Of a DNA stretch of 64,000 nt, positions 48,820-58,694 are shown piece by piece. The stretch is from positions 2,790,001 through 2,854,000 of the forward strand of contig NZ_CP013386.1 in assembly GCF_001523745.2 (NCBI RefSeq). The letters run 5' to 3'. Origin of the DNA: Burkholderia mayonis (GTDB lineage: Bacteria > Pseudomonadota > Gammaproteobacteria > Burkholderiales > Burkholderiaceae). The translations under genes were made by a program, and so were the position numbers. Below the pieces are notes generated by a model, which ran no database searches, was not told the DNA's origin, and was given only the letters and a program-made list of their open reading frames with translations. How positions within the stretch are numbered: position 1 is the first letter of the stretch; the number at the start of each line of letters is the position of its first letter.

Positions 48820-48859
48820 TGCTGCCAATTACTGTATATTTATACAGTAATTGGCAGCA
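48820..48859 (-). promoter_or_regulatory. LexA (SOS) box within a perfect 40-nt palindrome
   Basis: The core TACTGTATATTTATACAGTA (48830-48849) differs from the LexA consensus TACTGTATATATATACAGTA at one position. It sits in perfect 19-nt arms (TGCTGCCAATTACTGTATA and its complement) separated by TT. It lies 48 nt upstream of the radical SAM start and 33 nt downstream of the Lrp-type gene stop. There is no T-tract, so it is not a simple terminator. Confidence 0.82.
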
Positions 48860-48892
48860 CGTGCCAAGCGCTTCGGATGTGCGCTCTCGCGA

Positions 48893-49381
48893 TCACTCGT
48901 CGACCGCGATCATCAGCGTCTCCTTGATTTCCTCCATCACGACGTAGCTCTTCGACTGCACGGCGCCCGGCAGTTGCAGCAGGATGTCGCCGAGCAGCTT
49001 CCGGTAGTCGGCCATCTCGCCGATCCGCGCCTTGATCAGATAGTCGAAATCGCCCGACACGAGGTGGCATTCGAGCACTTCGTCGATCTTCATCACCTCA
49101 CGGCGGAACTGCTCGAACATGTTGCCGTTCTTGTGATCGAGCGTGATCTCGACGAACACGAGGAGCGCCGCGCCGAGCTGCCCAGGATCGACGCGCGCGT
49201 GGTAGCCGGTGATCACGCCGTCGCGCTCCATCCGCCGCACCCGCTCGATGCAAGGCGTGACCGTCAGTCCGACGCGCTCGGCGAGGTCCTTCATCGCCAT
49301 GCGGCCGTCCTCTTGCAGCAGCTTCAGAATGCGCCGGTCCAGCTTGTCGAGCGCGCGCACTGGCTGACGTTGAGTTCTCAT
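48893..49381 (-). CDS. Lrp/AsnC family transcriptional regulator
   Basis: The 162-residue protein has the N-terminal HTH of the family (about 12-62: Leu-Asp-Lys-Leu-Asp-Arg-Arg-Ile-Leu-Lys-Leu-Leu-Gln-Glu-Asp-Gly-Arg and Leu-Ala-Glu-Arg-Val-Gly-Leu-Thr-Val-Thr-Pro-Cys-Ile-Glu-Arg-Val) and the RAM effector domain (about 75-155, with Gly-Asp-Phe-Asp-Tyr-Leu). It is homologous to the leucine-responsive regulator. It diverges from dadA; in many bacteria Lrp-type proteins activate dadA in response to alanine, so this is a likely target. The shared gap is AT-rich, as expected. Confidence 0.93.
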   Translation of the reverse strand: MRTQRQPVRALDKLDRRILKLLQEDGRMAMKDLAERVGLTVTPCIERVRRMERDGVITGYHARVDPGQLGAALLVFVEITLDHKNGNMFEQFRREVMKIDEVLECHLVSGDFDYLIKARIGEMADYRKLLGDILLQLPGAVQSKSYVVMEEIKETLMIAVDE

Positions 49382-49525
49382 CGCTTTTTACTGAAAATTG
49401 AAAAAATACAATAACAAAACCTAGTAACTCAACAATACCATAGCGAAAAAAACTAGGTCGGATGTAGATCGCAGAGCGCATCGGTTGCGCCGCGCGCCAT
49501 CCGGCGTTTTCTATCCGGAGCAGCT
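49382..49525. promoter_or_regulatory. Divergent lrp-dadA promoter region
   Basis: The 144-nt gap contains an AT-rich stretch (about 49385-49460, with TTGAAAAAATACAATAACAAAACC and AACAATACCATAGCG). Lrp-family proteins bind such AT-rich DNA. A GGAGCAGCT precedes the dadA ATG. Confidence 0.5.
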
Positions 49526-50812
49526 ATGCGTGTGGTTATTTTGGGCAGCGGCGTGGTCGGCGTGGCGAGCGCCTATTATCTGGCGCGCGCGGGCCACGAA
49601 GTCACGGTGATCGACCGCGAGGCCGGCCCCGCCCTCGACACGAGCTTTGCGAACGCGGGCCAGATCTCGCCCGGCTACGCGGCGCCGTGGGCTGCGCCCG
49701 GCGTGCCGCTGAAGGCGGTCAAGTGGATGTTCGAAAAGCATGCGCCGCTCGCGATCCGTCTCGACGGCACGCGCTTCCAGCTGCAATGGATGTGGCAGAT
49801 GCTGCGCAACTGCACGACCGAGCGCTATGCGCTGAACAAGGGCCGCATGGTGCGCCTCGCCGAATATAGCCGCGATTGCCTGCAGGCGCTGCGAGCCGAG
49901 ACGTGCATCCAGTACGAAGGCCGCACGGGCGGCACGCTGCAGGTGTTCCGCACGCAGCAGCAACTCGACGGCGCCGCGAAGGATATTGCTGTGCTGCGCG
50001 ACGCGAACGTGCCGTTCGAACTGCTGTCGCGCGACGAACTAAAGAAGGCCGAACCGGCGCTCGCCGCGGTTTCGCACAAGCTGACGGGCGGGCTGCGGCT
50101 GCCGGGCGACGAAACGGGCGACTGCCAGCTCTTCACGACGCGCCTGGCCGCGCTCGCCGAGCAGCTCGGCGTGAAGTTTCGCTTCAATACGAGCATTGAT
50201 GCGCTCGCGATTGCGGGCGGCAAGATCGCCGGCGTCCAGTGCGGCGGCGAGATGGTGCGCGCCGACGCGTACGTGGTCGCGCTCGGCTCGTACTCGACGA
50301 ACCTCGTCGCGAATCTCGTGAAGATTCCGGTGTATCCGCTGAAGGGCTATTCGATCACCGCGCCGATCGTCGATGCCGCGAAGGCGCCCGTGTCGACCGT
50401 GCTCGACGAGACCTACAAGATCGCGATCACCCGTTTCGACGACCGCATCCGCGTCGGCGGAATGGCGGAGATCGTCGGCTTCGACAAGCGGCTGCGCCAA
50501 GCACGCCGCGAAACGCTCGAAATGTGCGTCAACGACTTGTTCCCGGGCGGCGGCGATACGGCGAATGCGTCGTTCTGGACCGGCCTGCGCCCGATGACGC
50601 CGGACGGCACGCCGATCGTCGGCCGCACGCCCGTGCCGAATCTGTTCCTCAATACGGGCCACGGCACGCTCGGTTGGACGATGTCGTGCGGCTCGGGCCA
50701 GTTGCTCGCGGACCTGATGTCCGGCAAGAAGCCCGCGATCCGCGCGGACGACCTGTCGGTGCATCGCTATCTGACCGAAACGGACGGCGAGCACCGCCCG
50801 GCATACGCATGA
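49526..50812 (+). CDS. dadA: D-amino acid dehydrogenase (small subunit)
   Basis: DadA oxidatively deaminates D-amino acids, chiefly D-alanine, to keto acids and ammonia, passing electrons into the respiratory chain at the inner membrane. The 428-residue length matches. It begins with the FAD motif [14 protein letters not shown] (residues 3-16) and continues with [16 protein letters not shown]. The C-terminus has [11 protein letters not shown] and [10 protein letters not shown]. No dadX racemase follows. Lrp-type control from the divergent gene is likely. Confidence 0.96.
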   Translation: MRVVILGSGVVGVASAYYLARAGHEVTVIDREAGPALDTSFANAGQISPGYAAPWAAPGVPLKAVKWMFEKHAPLAIRLDGTRFQLQWMWQMLRNCTTERYALNKGRMVRLAEYSRDCLQALRAETCIQYEGRTGGTLQVFRTQQQLDGAAKDIAVLRDANVPFELLSRDELKKAEPALAAVSHKLTGGLRLPGDETGDCQLFTTRLAALAEQLGVKFRFNTSIDALAIAGGKIAGVQCGGEMVRADAYVVALGSYSTNLVANLVKIPVYPLKGYSITAPIVDAAKAPVSTVLDETYKIAITRFDDRIRVGGMAEIVGFDKRLRQARRETLEMCVNDLFPGGGDTANASFWTGLRPMTPDGTPIVGRTPVPNLFLNTGHGTLGWTMSCGSGQLLADLMSGKKPAIRADDLSVHRYLTETDGEHRPAYA

Positions 50813-50866
50813 CGCGCTGATGCGCGACCGGCGCAGCCGCATGTGCGTGCGGCCGCGCTTCCCAAA

Positions 50867-50896
50867 AAGAACGGCGCCCTCAGGGGCGCCGTTCTT
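50867..50896. terminator. Bidirectional rho-independent terminator between dadA and the acyl-CoA dehydrogenase
   Basis: AAGAACGGCGCCC and GGGCGCCGTTCTT form a 13-bp stem with a TCAG loop. A5 precedes it, so on the minus strand the stem ends in TTTTTGGG, which suits the acyl-CoA dehydrogenase gene. Confidence 0.88.
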
Positions 50897-50927
50897 CGTT
50901 TCCACGTCTACTGACCGAACCGGACGA

Positions 50928-52718
50928 TCAGAACTGGTCTTCCGTCAGCGCGAACACGCTCTGGCCGCCCTTCGCGCCGACGATCGACGCTTCGAACGCG
51001 CTTGCCTGCACGAGGATGTGCTCCGCGTAGAACTGCGCGATCGCGATCTTCGCGTCGTAGAACTTCGGATCGTCGGCGCGCTTCCGCTGTGCGACGAGAA
51101 GCGCGCGCGCCATTTGCCAGCCGCACAGCACGACGCCCGCGAGCTTCAGATACGGCACGCTGCCGGCGAACACGGCGTTCGGATCACCCTTCACGTTTGC
51201 GACGACGAAATCGACGACGTCCGACAGCGCGCGCGCACCGTGCGCCAGTTGCGTCTTCATCGCGGCGAATGCCGGGCCGTCGTGCGCGCCGAGCGCTTCG
51301 ACCGTCCGCCGGATCTCGCCGACGATCGCCTTCGCAACCGCGCCGCCGTCACGCGCCGTCTTCCGGCCGACGAGGTCATTTGCCTGGATCGCGGTCGTGC
51401 CTTCGTAGATCGCGAGAATCCGCGCGTCGCGATAATACTGCGCAGCGCCCGTCTCCTCGATGAAGCCCATCCCGCCGTGCACCTGAATCCCGAGGCTCGC
51501 GACCTCGTTGACCATCTCGGTGCTCCAGCCCTTCACGACCGGCACCAGGTACTCGTAGATCGCCTGATGCTTCGCGCGCACGCCTTCGTCGGCGGCGCGA
51601 TGCGCGTGATCGCTATGCGCGGCGGCGACGTACGACAGCGCACGCGCGCCTTCCGTCAGCGCGCGCATCGTCGCGAGCATCCGGCGCACGTCCGGATGAT
51701 GGATGATCGTTACCGACTGCTTCGCGGAGCCATCGACAGGGCGGCTCTGCACACGCTCCTTCGCGAACTCGGCGGCCTTCTGGTACGCGCGGTCGGCGAC
51801 GCCGATCCCCTGCATGCCGACGCCGAAGCGCGCCGCGTTCATCATGATGAACATGTACTCGAGGCCGCGATTCTCTTCACCGACGAGATAGCCGATCGCA
51901 CCGCCGTGGTCGCCGTACTGCAGCACCGCGGTCGGGCTCGCCTTGATGCCGAGCTTGTGCTCGATCGACACGCAGTGCACGTCGTTGCGCGCGCCGAGGC
52001 TGCCGTCGTCGTTGACGAAGAACTTCGGCACGATGAAGAGCGAGATGCCCTTCACGCCCTCGGGCGCGTTCGGCGTGCGCGCGAGCACGAGGTGGACGAT
52101 GTTGTCGGCCATGTCGTGCTCGCCCCACGTGATGAAGATCTTCGTGCCGAACACCTTGTACGAGCCGTCGCCTTGCGGCTCCGCGCGCGAGCGCACGAGC
52201 GCGAGGTCCGAGCCTGCCTGCGGCTCGGTCAGGTTCATCGTGCCCGTCCACTCGCCGGAGATGAGCTTCGGCACGTAGCGGGACTTCTGTTCGTCGGTGC
52301 CGGCCGTGAGGAGCGCCTCGATCGCGCCGTCGGTCAGGAGCGGGCACAGCGCGAACGACAGGTTCGACGCGTTCAGCATCTCGATGCACGGCGTCGCGAT
52401 CAGCTTCGGCAGACCCTGGCCGTCGTATTCGGTCGGATGCTGCAGCCCCTGCCAGCCGCCTTCGACGAACTGGCGGAACGCCTCCTTGAAACCGGGCGTC
52501 GCGGTGACGGCGCCGTCCTTCCAACTGCTCGGATTCTTGTCGCCTTCGACGTTGAGCGGCGCGAGCACCTCGCCGCAGAATTTCGCCGATTCGTCGAGCA
52601 CGGCGGCAGCCGTATCGAAGCCAGCGTCCTCGTAGCCGGGCAGCTTCGCGACCTCGTCGATGCCGGCCAGCTCCTTCATCACGAACAGCATGTCCTTGAC
52701 GGGTGCGGTATAGCTCAT
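50928..52718 (-). CDS. Acyl-CoA dehydrogenase (long form, DmdC-like family)
   Basis: The 596-residue flavoprotein has the acyl-CoA dehydrogenase folds: N-terminal helical, middle beta (Asn-Leu-Thr-Glu-Pro-Gln-Ala-Gly-Ser-Asp, Ile-Phe-Ile-Thr-Trp-Gly-Glu-His-Asp) and C-terminal catalytic region with Gln-Val-His-Gly-Gly-Met-Gly-Phe-Ile-Glu-Glu-Thr-Gly-Ala and Tyr-Arg-Asp-Ala-Arg. A C-terminal extension (about 470-596) marks the larger AcdA-type enzymes, some of which act on 3-methylmercaptopropionyl-CoA or medium/long acyl-CoA. Substrate unproven. The etfA-etfB genes just upstream encode its electron acceptor. Confidence 0.93.
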   Translation of the reverse strand: MSYTAPVKDMLFVMKELAGIDEVAKLPGYEDAGFDTAAAVLDESAKFCGEVLAPLNVEGDKNPSSWKDGAVTATPGFKEAFRQFVEGGWQGLQHPTEYDGQGLPKLIATPCIEMLNASNLSFALCPLLTDGAIEALLTAGTDEQKSRYVPKLISGEWTGTMNLTEPQAGSDLALVRSRAEPQGDGSYKVFGTKIFITWGEHDMADNIVHLVLARTPNAPEGVKGISLFIVPKFFVNDDGSLGARNDVHCVSIEHKLGIKASPTAVLQYGDHGGAIGYLVGEENRGLEYMFIMMNAARFGVGMQGIGVADRAYQKAAEFAKERVQSRPVDGSAKQSVTIIHHPDVRRMLATMRALTEGARALSYVAAAHSDHAHRAADEGVRAKHQAIYEYLVPVVKGWSTEMVNEVASLGIQVHGGMGFIEETGAAQYYRDARILAIYEGTTAIQANDLVGRKTARDGGAVAKAIVGEIRRTVEALGAHDGPAFAAMKTQLAHGARALSDVVDFVVANVKGDPNAVFAGSVPYLKLAGVVLCGWQMARALLVAQRKRADDPKFYDAKIAIAQFYAEHILVQASAFEASIVGAKGGQSVFALTEDQF

Positions 52719-52823
52719 GGTGCTCCTCTCCTGGTCCGTTTATGGTGTGAAAAGGGGCGCTCGCCGCGCCCCTTTGTTCATGTTCGACTTGCTCCGTGCG
52801 CTGAACGCGACGCGCGCTGCGCG

Positions 52824-53771
52824 TCAGCCGAGCTCGTTCACGAGTTCCGGCACGAGCGTAAACAGATCGCCGACGAGGCCGTAGTCGGCCACGCTGAAGA
52901 TCGGCGCTTCGGGGTCCTTGTTGATCGCGACGATCACCTTCGAATCCTTCATCCCCGCCAGATGCTGGATCGCGCCCGAAATGCCCACCGCGATGTACAG
53001 CTGCGGCGCGACGATCTTGCCCGTCTGGCCCACTTGGTAGTCGTTCGGCACGTAGCCCGCGTCGACCGCCGCGCGCGATGCGCCGAGCGCCGCGCTGAGC
53101 TTGTCCGCCAGCGGTTCCAGCACCTTCGTGTAGTTCTCGCCGCTGCCCAAGCCCCGGCCGCCCGACACGATGATGCTCGCCGACGTCAGCTCCGGACGGT
53201 CCAGCTTCGTCACCTCGCGGCTCACGAACTGCGACGCACCCGCATCCGCCGCCGCCTCGATCTTCTCGACCGACGCGCTGCCGCCTTCCGCCGCAACCGG
53301 GTCGAAGCCCGTCGCGCGCACCGTGATCACCTTGATCGGATCGCTCGACTGCACCGTCGCGATCGCGTTGCCCGCGTAGATCGGGCGCTCGAACGTATCG
53401 GCCGAGTCGACCGCCGTGATGTCGCTGATCTGCGCGACGTCCAGCTTCGCCGCGATCCGCGGCGCAATGTTCTTGCCGTACGCCGTCGCGGGCGCGAGGA
53501 TGTGCGAGTAGTCCTTCGCGATGTTCAGCACGGTCGCCTCGACGTTCTCCGCGAGACCCGCTTCGAGTTGCGGCGCGTCGGCCAGGAGCACCTTCGCGAC
53601 GCCCGCGATCTTCGCCGCCGCGTCCGCCGCGCCCTGCGCGTTGTGGCCCGCGACCAGCACGTGAATGTCGCCGCCGACGAATTTGCCAACTGCGGCGGCG
53701 GCAGCCACCGTGTTCAGCGTCGACGCCTTGATCGACCCATTGTCATGTTCGGCAATTACCAGAATCGTCAT
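52824..53771 (-). CDS. etfA: Electron transfer flavoprotein, alpha subunit
   Basis: EtfA with EtfB forms the FAD-containing ETF that collects electrons from acyl-CoA dehydrogenases and passes them to the quinone pool. The 315-residue product has the N-terminal Rossmann domain (Ile-Leu-Val-Ile-Ala-Glu-His-Asp-Asn) and the FAD motif [11 protein letters not shown] (about 203-213) and [24 protein letters not shown]. It follows etfB by 15 nt and precedes the acyl-CoA dehydrogenase by about 105 nt. Confidence 0.97.
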   Translation of the reverse strand: MTILVIAEHDNGSIKASTLNTVAAAAAVGKFVGGDIHVLVAGHNAQGAADAAAKIAGVAKVLLADAPQLEAGLAENVEATVLNIAKDYSHILAPATAYGKNIAPRIAAKLDVAQISDITAVDSADTFERPIYAGNAIATVQSSDPIKVITVRATGFDPVAAEGGSASVEKIEAAADAGASQFVSREVTKLDRPELTSASIIVSGGRGLGSGENYTKVLEPLADKLSAALGASRAAVDAGYVPNDYQVGQTGKIVAPQLYIAVGISGAIQHLAGMKDSKVIVAINKDPEAPIFSVADYGLVGDLFTLVPELVNELG

Positions 53772-53786
53772 CTCTTTCCGCTCCCC

Positions 53787-54536
53787 TTACAGCACCTTGG
53801 CTTCGGTCTTCAGCTTCTCGACCAGCGTCTTCACGTCCGGCACCTTCACGCCCGCCGCGCGCTTCGCCGGCTCCACCACCTTCAGCGTCTTCAGACGCGG
53901 CGCAACGTCCACGCCCAGGTCTTCCGGCTTCACGGTCTCCAGCGGCTTCTTCTTCGCCTTCATGATGTTCGGCAGCGTCACGTAGCGCGGCTCGTTCAGG
54001 CGCAGATCGGTCGTCACCACCGCCGGCAGCGTCAGCGACAGGGTCTCCGCGCCGCCGTCCACTTCACGCGCGACCGTGGCCTTGCCGTCGGCGATCGTCA
54101 CCTTCGACGCGAACGTCGCCTGCGGCAGGTTCGCGAGCGCCGCCAGCATCTGCCCCGTCTGGTTCGAATCGTCGTCGATCGCCTGCTTGCCGAGAATCAC
54201 GAGCTGCGGCTGCTCCTTGTCGACCAGCGCCTTCAGGATCTTCGCGACGCCGAGCGGCTGCACTTCGTCGTTCGATTCGACGAGAATCGCACGGTCCGCG
54301 CCGATCGCGAGCGCCGTGCGAAGCGTTTCCTGAGCCTGCGCGACGCCCACCGACACCGCGATCACTTCCGTCGCCACGCCCGCTTCCTTCAGGCGCACCG
54401 CTTCCTCGACCGCGATCTCGTCGAACGGATTCATCGACATCTTCACGTTCGCGATATCGACCCCCGTGCCGTCCGTCTTCACCCGGACCTTCACGTTGTA
54501 ATCGACCACTCTCTTCACTGGCACCAGGATTTTCAT
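53787..54536 (-). CDS. etfB: Electron transfer flavoprotein, beta subunit
   Basis: EtfB carries the AMP-binding part of ETF. The 249-residue product starts [12 protein letters not shown] and has [27 protein letters not shown] and a C-terminal [14 protein letters not shown]. The signature region Gln-Thr-Gly-Gln-Met is well conserved. The ATG at 54536 gives the family start; two further in-frame codons upstream are possible. Confidence 0.97.
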   Translation of the reverse strand: MKILVPVKRVVDYNVKVRVKTDGTGVDIANVKMSMNPFDEIAVEEAVRLKEAGVATEVIAVSVGVAQAQETLRTALAIGADRAILVESNDEVQPLGVAKILKALVDKEQPQLVILGKQAIDDDSNQTGQMLAALANLPQATFASKVTIADGKATVAREVDGGAETLSLTLPAVVTTDLRLNEPRYVTLPNIMKAKKKPLETVKPEDLGVDVAPRLKTLKVVEPAKRAAGVKVPDVKTLVEKLKTEAKVL

Positions 54537-54693
54537 GCACACGCTCCAAAGTTACGAATACGACCAGCGGCCATTTTATAGCGAGGCTCGCCCACGCGGC
54601 GGCAACACCGGTCATTCAATTTGCGGCTACCGAGGATAGCGCCCCCTTGCGGCATGCCGACAATAGCGAACGGTCGTTCTATTTTAAAAGAGA

Positions 54694-54720
54694 AAAAACC
54701 CGGACGCCAAGCCCGGGTTT
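54694..54720 (-). terminator. Rho-independent terminator after metQ
   Basis: On the minus strand AAACCCGGG, a short loop and CCGGGTTTTTTC form a stem with a T-run, 40-65 nt after the metQ stop. Confidence 0.82.
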
Positions 54721-54759
54721 TCGACCTCCGCCTCTAATCGGCGGCGCCCCGCGTTCCGC

Positions 54760-55560
54760 TCACCATGCGGTGATCACCGCGCCGCCGAATTGGCGTTCGA
54801 TGAAGCGCTTCACGTCGGGCGACCGGTACGCGGCGACGAGCTTCGCGACCCACGGCTTGTCCTTGTCTTCGGCGCGCACCGCGAGAATGTTCGCGTACGG
54901 ACCGTTCGGCCCCTCGATCGCGATCGCGTCCTGTTTCGGCTTGAGTCCGGCCTCCATCGCGTAGTTCGTGTTGATCGCGGCCGCGTCGACGTCGGCGAGC
55001 GAGCGCGGAATCTGCGCGGCGTCGAGCTCGACGATCTTCAGTTGCTTCGGATTGTCGACGACGTCGAAGCGCGTCGCCTTCAGGCCCGCGCCGTCGCGCA
55101 GCTTCAGCAGGCCCTGCTTCTGCAGCAGCAATAGCGCGCGGCCGCCGTTCGTCGGATCGTTCGGGATCGCAATCCGCGCGCCCGGGCGCAGCTCCGCGAG
55201 CGACTTCACGCGCTTCGAATAGATCCCCATCGGGAACGTGACGGTGTCAGCGACCTTGACGATCTTGTAGCCGCGATCCTTCACCTGCGCTTCGAGATAT
55301 GGATAATGCTGATAGCTGTTCGCGTCGATGTCGCCTGCCGCGAGCGCCGCATTCGGCTGCACGTAATCCGAAAACTCGACGATCTTGATGTCGAGCCCGC
55401 CCTTCGCGGCGACCTTCTTCACTTCCTCCATCACCTGCGCGTGCGGGCCGCCCGTCACGCCGACCTTGATCGGCTGCGCCTGCACCTGCGCACGCGCGCT
55501 CGCGACGCATGCGGCCGCGCCGAACGCGGCGGCGAGTTTGAGCATCGTTCTTCGTTGCAT
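54760..55560 (-). CDS. metQ: D-methionine ABC transporter substrate-binding protein MetQ
   Basis: MetQ is the periplasmic binding protein that delivers methionine to MetNI. The 266-residue product has a Sec-type signal peptide (residues 1-25, Ala-Arg-Ala cleavage) with no lipobox Cys at the expected place, so it is soluble here. Family motifs include Gly-Val-Thr-Gly-Gly-Pro-His-Ala, Asp-Ala-Asn-Ser-Tyr-Gln-His-Tyr-Pro-Tyr-Leu and Ile-Pro-Asn-Asp-Pro-Thr-Asn-Gly-Gly-Arg-Ala. The start at 55560 is set by the signal peptide. Order metN-metI-metQ is as in E. coli. Confidence 0.94.
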   Translation of the reverse strand: MQRRTMLKLAAAFGAAACVASARAQVQAQPIKVGVTGGPHAQVMEEVKKVAAKGGLDIKIVEFSDYVQPNAALAAGDIDANSYQHYPYLEAQVKDRGYKIVKVADTVTFPMGIYSKRVKSLAELRPGARIAIPNDPTNGGRALLLLQKQGLLKLRDGAGLKATRFDVVDNPKQLKIVELDAAQIPRSLADVDAAAINTNYAMEAGLKPKQDAIAIEGPNGPYANILAVRAEDKDKPWVAKLVAAYRSPDVKRFIERQFGGAVITAW

Positions 55561-55631
55561 CTTCGGATCTCCTCTGCGGTTGCGGCGCCGCCGTCGGTCA
55601 CGACGCGCGGCGCTCGCTCGCAATCGTTGTT

Positions 55632-56285
55632 TTACTTGTGACTCAGGCGCCGCACGAGCCAATCGCCGAACGACTGCACGATCTGCACGAACACGATCAG
55701 GATCGCAACGACCGTCCACATCACTTCCGGCAGATAGCGCTGATAGCCGTAGCGGATGCCGAGGTCGCCCAGCCCGCCGCCGCCGATCGCGCCCGCCATC
55801 GCCGAATAGCCGACGAGCGACACGAACGTGATCGTGAGTCCCGCGACGATGCCCGGCAGCGATTCGGGCAGCAGCACCTTGAACACGATCTGGCCCGTCG
55901 TCGCGCCCATCGCCTGCGCGGCTTCGATGAGGCCGCGATCGACTTCGCGCAGCGCCGTCTCGACGAGCCGCGCGATGAACGGCGCCGCCGCGATCGTGAG
56001 CGGCACGACGGCCGCCGCGGTGCCGATCGACGAGCCGACGGCAAGGCGTGTAAACGGAATCACCGCGACGAGCAGGATGATGAACGGCGTCGAGCGGACC
56101 GCGTTGACGATGCCGCCCAGCACGCGGTTCACGGCGAGGTTCTGCAGCACGCCCTGGCGATCGGTCAGATAGAGCAGCACGCCGAGCGGCAGGCCGACGA
56201 GCGCGCCGACCGCCCCGGAAATGCCGACCATGATCAGCGTCTCCCAGAACGACTGCACGAACATATCGAACATTTCACTCAACAT
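55632..56285 (-). CDS. metI: Methionine ABC transporter permease MetI
   Basis: MetI is the inner-membrane permease of the methionine importer. The 217-residue product has five predicted membrane helices and the EAA-like loop [13 protein letters not shown] near residues 120-132, which contacts MetN. Its start overlaps the metN stop by 11 nt. Confidence 0.95.
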   Translation of the reverse strand: MLSEMFDMFVQSFWETLIMVGISGAVGALVGLPLGVLLYLTDRQGVLQNLAVNRVLGGIVNAVRSTPFIILLVAVIPFTRLAVGSSIGTAAAVVPLTIAAAPFIARLVETALREVDRGLIEAAQAMGATTGQIVFKVLLPESLPGIVAGLTITFVSLVGYSAMAGAIGGGGLGDLGIRYGYQRYLPEVMWTVVAILIVFVQIVQSFGDWLVRRLSHK

Positions 56286-57309
56286 ACGAAAGCTCCTCGA
56301 CGACGACGCCCTGCTCGCGCAGATACGCGAACGCCTGCCCCACCTTGCCCGGCTCGCCCGTCGCGAGCACCGCGAGCGAACCGAACGCGCGGCCCTGGAT
56401 CTCGTCGATCTGGCCGTGCAGGATGTTGAAGTCCAGCTCGTAGCGCCGGATCGTCTCCGACAGGATCGGCTGATCGACGCCCGAGCCCGTGAACGCGAGG
56501 CGCAGCAGATGGCCCGAGCCCGTCTTCAGGCGCTCGGCGACGCGCGCCTTCATCGCGGGCGGCAGCTCCTGCGCGATCACGTCGCCAATCAGCGCGCGCG
56601 TGACCTCGTGATGCGGCCGCATGAACACGTCGATCACGTTGCCCTCTTCGACGACGCGCCCCGCGTCGAGCACCGCGACGCGATCGCACACGTCCTTGAT
56701 CACTTCCATCTGGTGCGTGATGAGGACGATCGTGAGGCCGAGCTCTCGGTTGATGCGCCGAAGCAGGTCGAGGATCGCGCGCGTCGTCTCGGGATCGAGC
56801 GCGGACGTCGCTTCGTCGGACAGCAGCACCTTCGGCTTGCTCGCGAGCGCGCGCGCGATGCCGACGCGCTGCTTCTGCCCGCCGCTGATCTGCGCCGGAT
56901 AGCGGTCCTTCTGCGCGGTGAGGCCGACGAGGTCGAGCAGCGGCAGCACGGTCGTCTCGATCTCCGCACGCTTCACGCCCGCGAGCTCGAGCGGCAGCGC
57001 GACGTTGTCGAACACGGTGCGGGACGACAATAGGTTGAAGTGCTGGAAGATCATCCCGATGTCGCGCCGGGCGTTGCGCAGCTCGCTCGCGGACAGTTGC
57101 GTCAGGTCGCGGCCGTCGACGATCACGCGGCCTTCCGACGGCCGCGTGATCAGGTTGATCGTGCGCACGAGGGTGCTCTTGCCCGCGCCGCTGCGGCCGA
57201 TGATGCCGAAGACCTCGCCCTGCGGAATCGTCAGATTGACGTTGTGCAACGCTTCGATCCAGCCGCGAGGCCCCTCGAAACGCTGCGAAAGGTTGCGAAT
57301 TTCGATCAT
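56275..57309 (-). CDS. metN: Methionine ABC transporter ATP-binding protein MetN
   Basis: MetN powers methionine import. The 344-residue length matches. Walker A is Gly-Arg-Ser-Gly-Ala-Gly-Lys-Ser-Thr (about 38-46), the signature is Ile-Ser-Gly-Gly-Gln-Lys-Gln-Arg (about 140-147), and Walker B Val-Leu-Leu-Ser-Asp-Glu-Ala-Thr. The C-terminal ~100 residues form the NIL regulatory domain that senses methionine in E. coli, so transinhibition is likely. I saw no riboswitch in the 230 nt upstream. Confidence 0.97.
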   Translation of the reverse strand: MIEIRNLSQRFEGPRGWIEALHNVNLTIPQGEVFGIIGRSGAGKSTLVRTINLITRPSEGRVIVDGRDLTQLSASELRNARRDIGMIFQHFNLLSSRTVFDNVALPLELAGVKRAEIETTVLPLLDLVGLTAQKDRYPAQISGGQKQRVGIARALASKPKVLLSDEATSALDPETTRAILDLLRRINRELGLTIVLITHQMEVIKDVCDRVAVLDAGRVVEEGNVIDVFMRPHHEVTRALIGDVIAQELPPAMKARVAERLKTGSGHLLRLAFTGSGVDQPILSETIRRYELDFNILHGQIDEIQGRAFGSLAVLATGEPGKVGQAFAYLREQGVVVEELSYVE

Positions 57310-57542
57310 GTAAACAAAACGGCGGAACGGCGCAGCCGGGTATGCCGGGCTTCGCTGTCGACCGCCGCCGCATCTAGGGAATGGCCCGCGAGTTTACCGC
57401 ATCCGCCACATTTCCCTTAATAATCGATTTCCACCTTTTCATAACCAAACGCGATTAGAGGAATGCGCCCGCACGGGCCGTCACGGACGGCGTCTATGAT
57501 CGAGCGCATCCTTCATAACAACATGCTCCGGAGACTTCCGCC

Positions 57543-58457
57543 ATGGACGCTGCCGCTTCGATTTCGCCTCGCTTCGCCGCCCCTGCCAATGCCGGCGTGG
57601 CCCCGCAGCGCGAACGCCTACGCACCGGCGACGGGCTCGAACTCGCGTCATACCGGTGGCCCGCCGCGGCGTCGTTCGCCGTGCCGCGCGCGACCGTCGC
57701 GCTCGTGCACGGGCTCGCCGAGCACGCGGGACGCTACCAGGCGCTCGCAGAGCGCCTGACTGCGGCGGGCATCGAAGTCGTCGCGGCCGATCTGCGCGGA
57801 CACGGACATTCGCCCGGCGCACGCGCATGGGTCGAGCGCTTCGATCAGTATCTGCAGGACGCGGATGCGCTCGTCTCGAGCGCGGCGCGCGACGACACCC
57901 CACTCTTCCTGATGGGGCACAGCATGGGCGGCGCGGTCGCCGCGCTCTACATGATCGAACGCGGGGCCGCGCGCCGCTCCGGACTCGCGGGCCTCATCCT
58001 GTCGAGCCCCGCGCTCGCGCCCGGGCGCGACGTGCCGAAGTGGATGCTCGCGATGAGCCGCTTCATCAGCCGCGCGTGGCCCCGCTTTCCGGCGATCAAG
58101 ATCGACGCCGCGCTGTTGTCGCGCGATCCGGCCGTGGTCGCCGCAAATCGCGCCGACCCGCTCGTCCACCACGGCTCGGTACCGGCGCGCACCGGCGCCG
58201 AAATTCTCGATGCAATGCAGCGGATCGAGCGCGGCCGCGCTGCGCTGCGCGTGCCCGTTCTCGCCTATCACGGCACCGCCGACAAGCTGACCGAACCCGA
58301 CGGCAGCCGCGATTTCGGCGCGCACGTCGGCTCGCCCGACCGCACGCTCACGCTATACGAAGGCTGCTATCACGAGACGATGAACGATCTGGAACGTGAG
58401 CGCGTGATCGGCGCGTTGATCGAATGGATCCTGGCGCATGTGCCCGAGCGAAACTGA
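57543..58457 (+). CDS. Alpha/beta hydrolase, monoacylglycerol lipase-like
   Basis: The 304-residue protein has the nucleophile elbow Gly-His-Ser-Met-Gly-Gly (Ser about residue 126), preceded by Val-Ala-Ala-Asp-Leu-Arg-Gly-His-Gly-His-Ser-Pro-Gly. The His region is Glu-Gly-Cys-Tyr-His-Glu-Thr near the C-terminus and the acid in Gly-Thr-Ala-Asp-Lys. This matches the serine aminopeptidase S33/monoacylglycerol lipase group. GGAG precedes the ATG. It is a cytosolic esterase of unknown substrate. Confidence 0.88.
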   Translation: MDAAASISPRFAAPANAGVAPQRERLRTGDGLELASYRWPAAASFAVPRATVALVHGLAEHAGRYQALAERLTAAGIEVVAADLRGHGHSPGARAWVERFDQYLQDADALVSSAARDDTPLFLMGHSMGGAVAALYMIERGAARRSGLAGLILSSPALAPGRDVPKWMLAMSRFISRAWPRFPAIKIDAALLSRDPAVVAANRADPLVHHGSVPARTGAEILDAMQRIERGRAALRVPVLAYHGTADKLTEPDGSRDFGAHVGSPDRTLTLYEGCYHETMNDLERERVIGALIEWILAHVPERN

Positions 58458-58694
58458 AACTCCCGGATCGGATGCGAAAGCGCGGCGGCCGAGCCCGCGT
58501 ATCCGCAGATGGTAGGGATATCGAACGATCGCGTCCGCTACGCGGCTTCGCGGCCAGATGCCGGCGAGCGGCTGCGCGGATCAGCATCTTCGTCGTACAA
58601 ACCCGGTGGAGCACGCGCGCGCGTCAGCTCGTCACCACACATGCCCCAACGCCCCGAAGCACCGCCGCGCGCCTGCGCGACAATCGACGCGCGC

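Noticed and set aside
48820..48859. Reading the 40-nt palindrome as a transcription terminator for the Lrp-type gene
   Set aside because: There is no T-tract on either strand, and the centre matches the LexA operator at 19 of 20 positions, which explains it better.
50820..54581. A plus-strand open frame of 1,253 codons antisense to acyl-CoA dehydrogenase, etfA and etfB
   Set aside because: The translation is Arg/Leu/His-rich with no family pattern. It mirrors the GC-rich third codon positions of the minus-strand genes, which are unmistakable, so it is an antisense shadow.
57310..57542. Methionine-linked riboswitch upstream of metN
   Set aside because: No conserved riboswitch core or pairing was recognisable in this leader; only promoter-like AT-rich sequence was seen.
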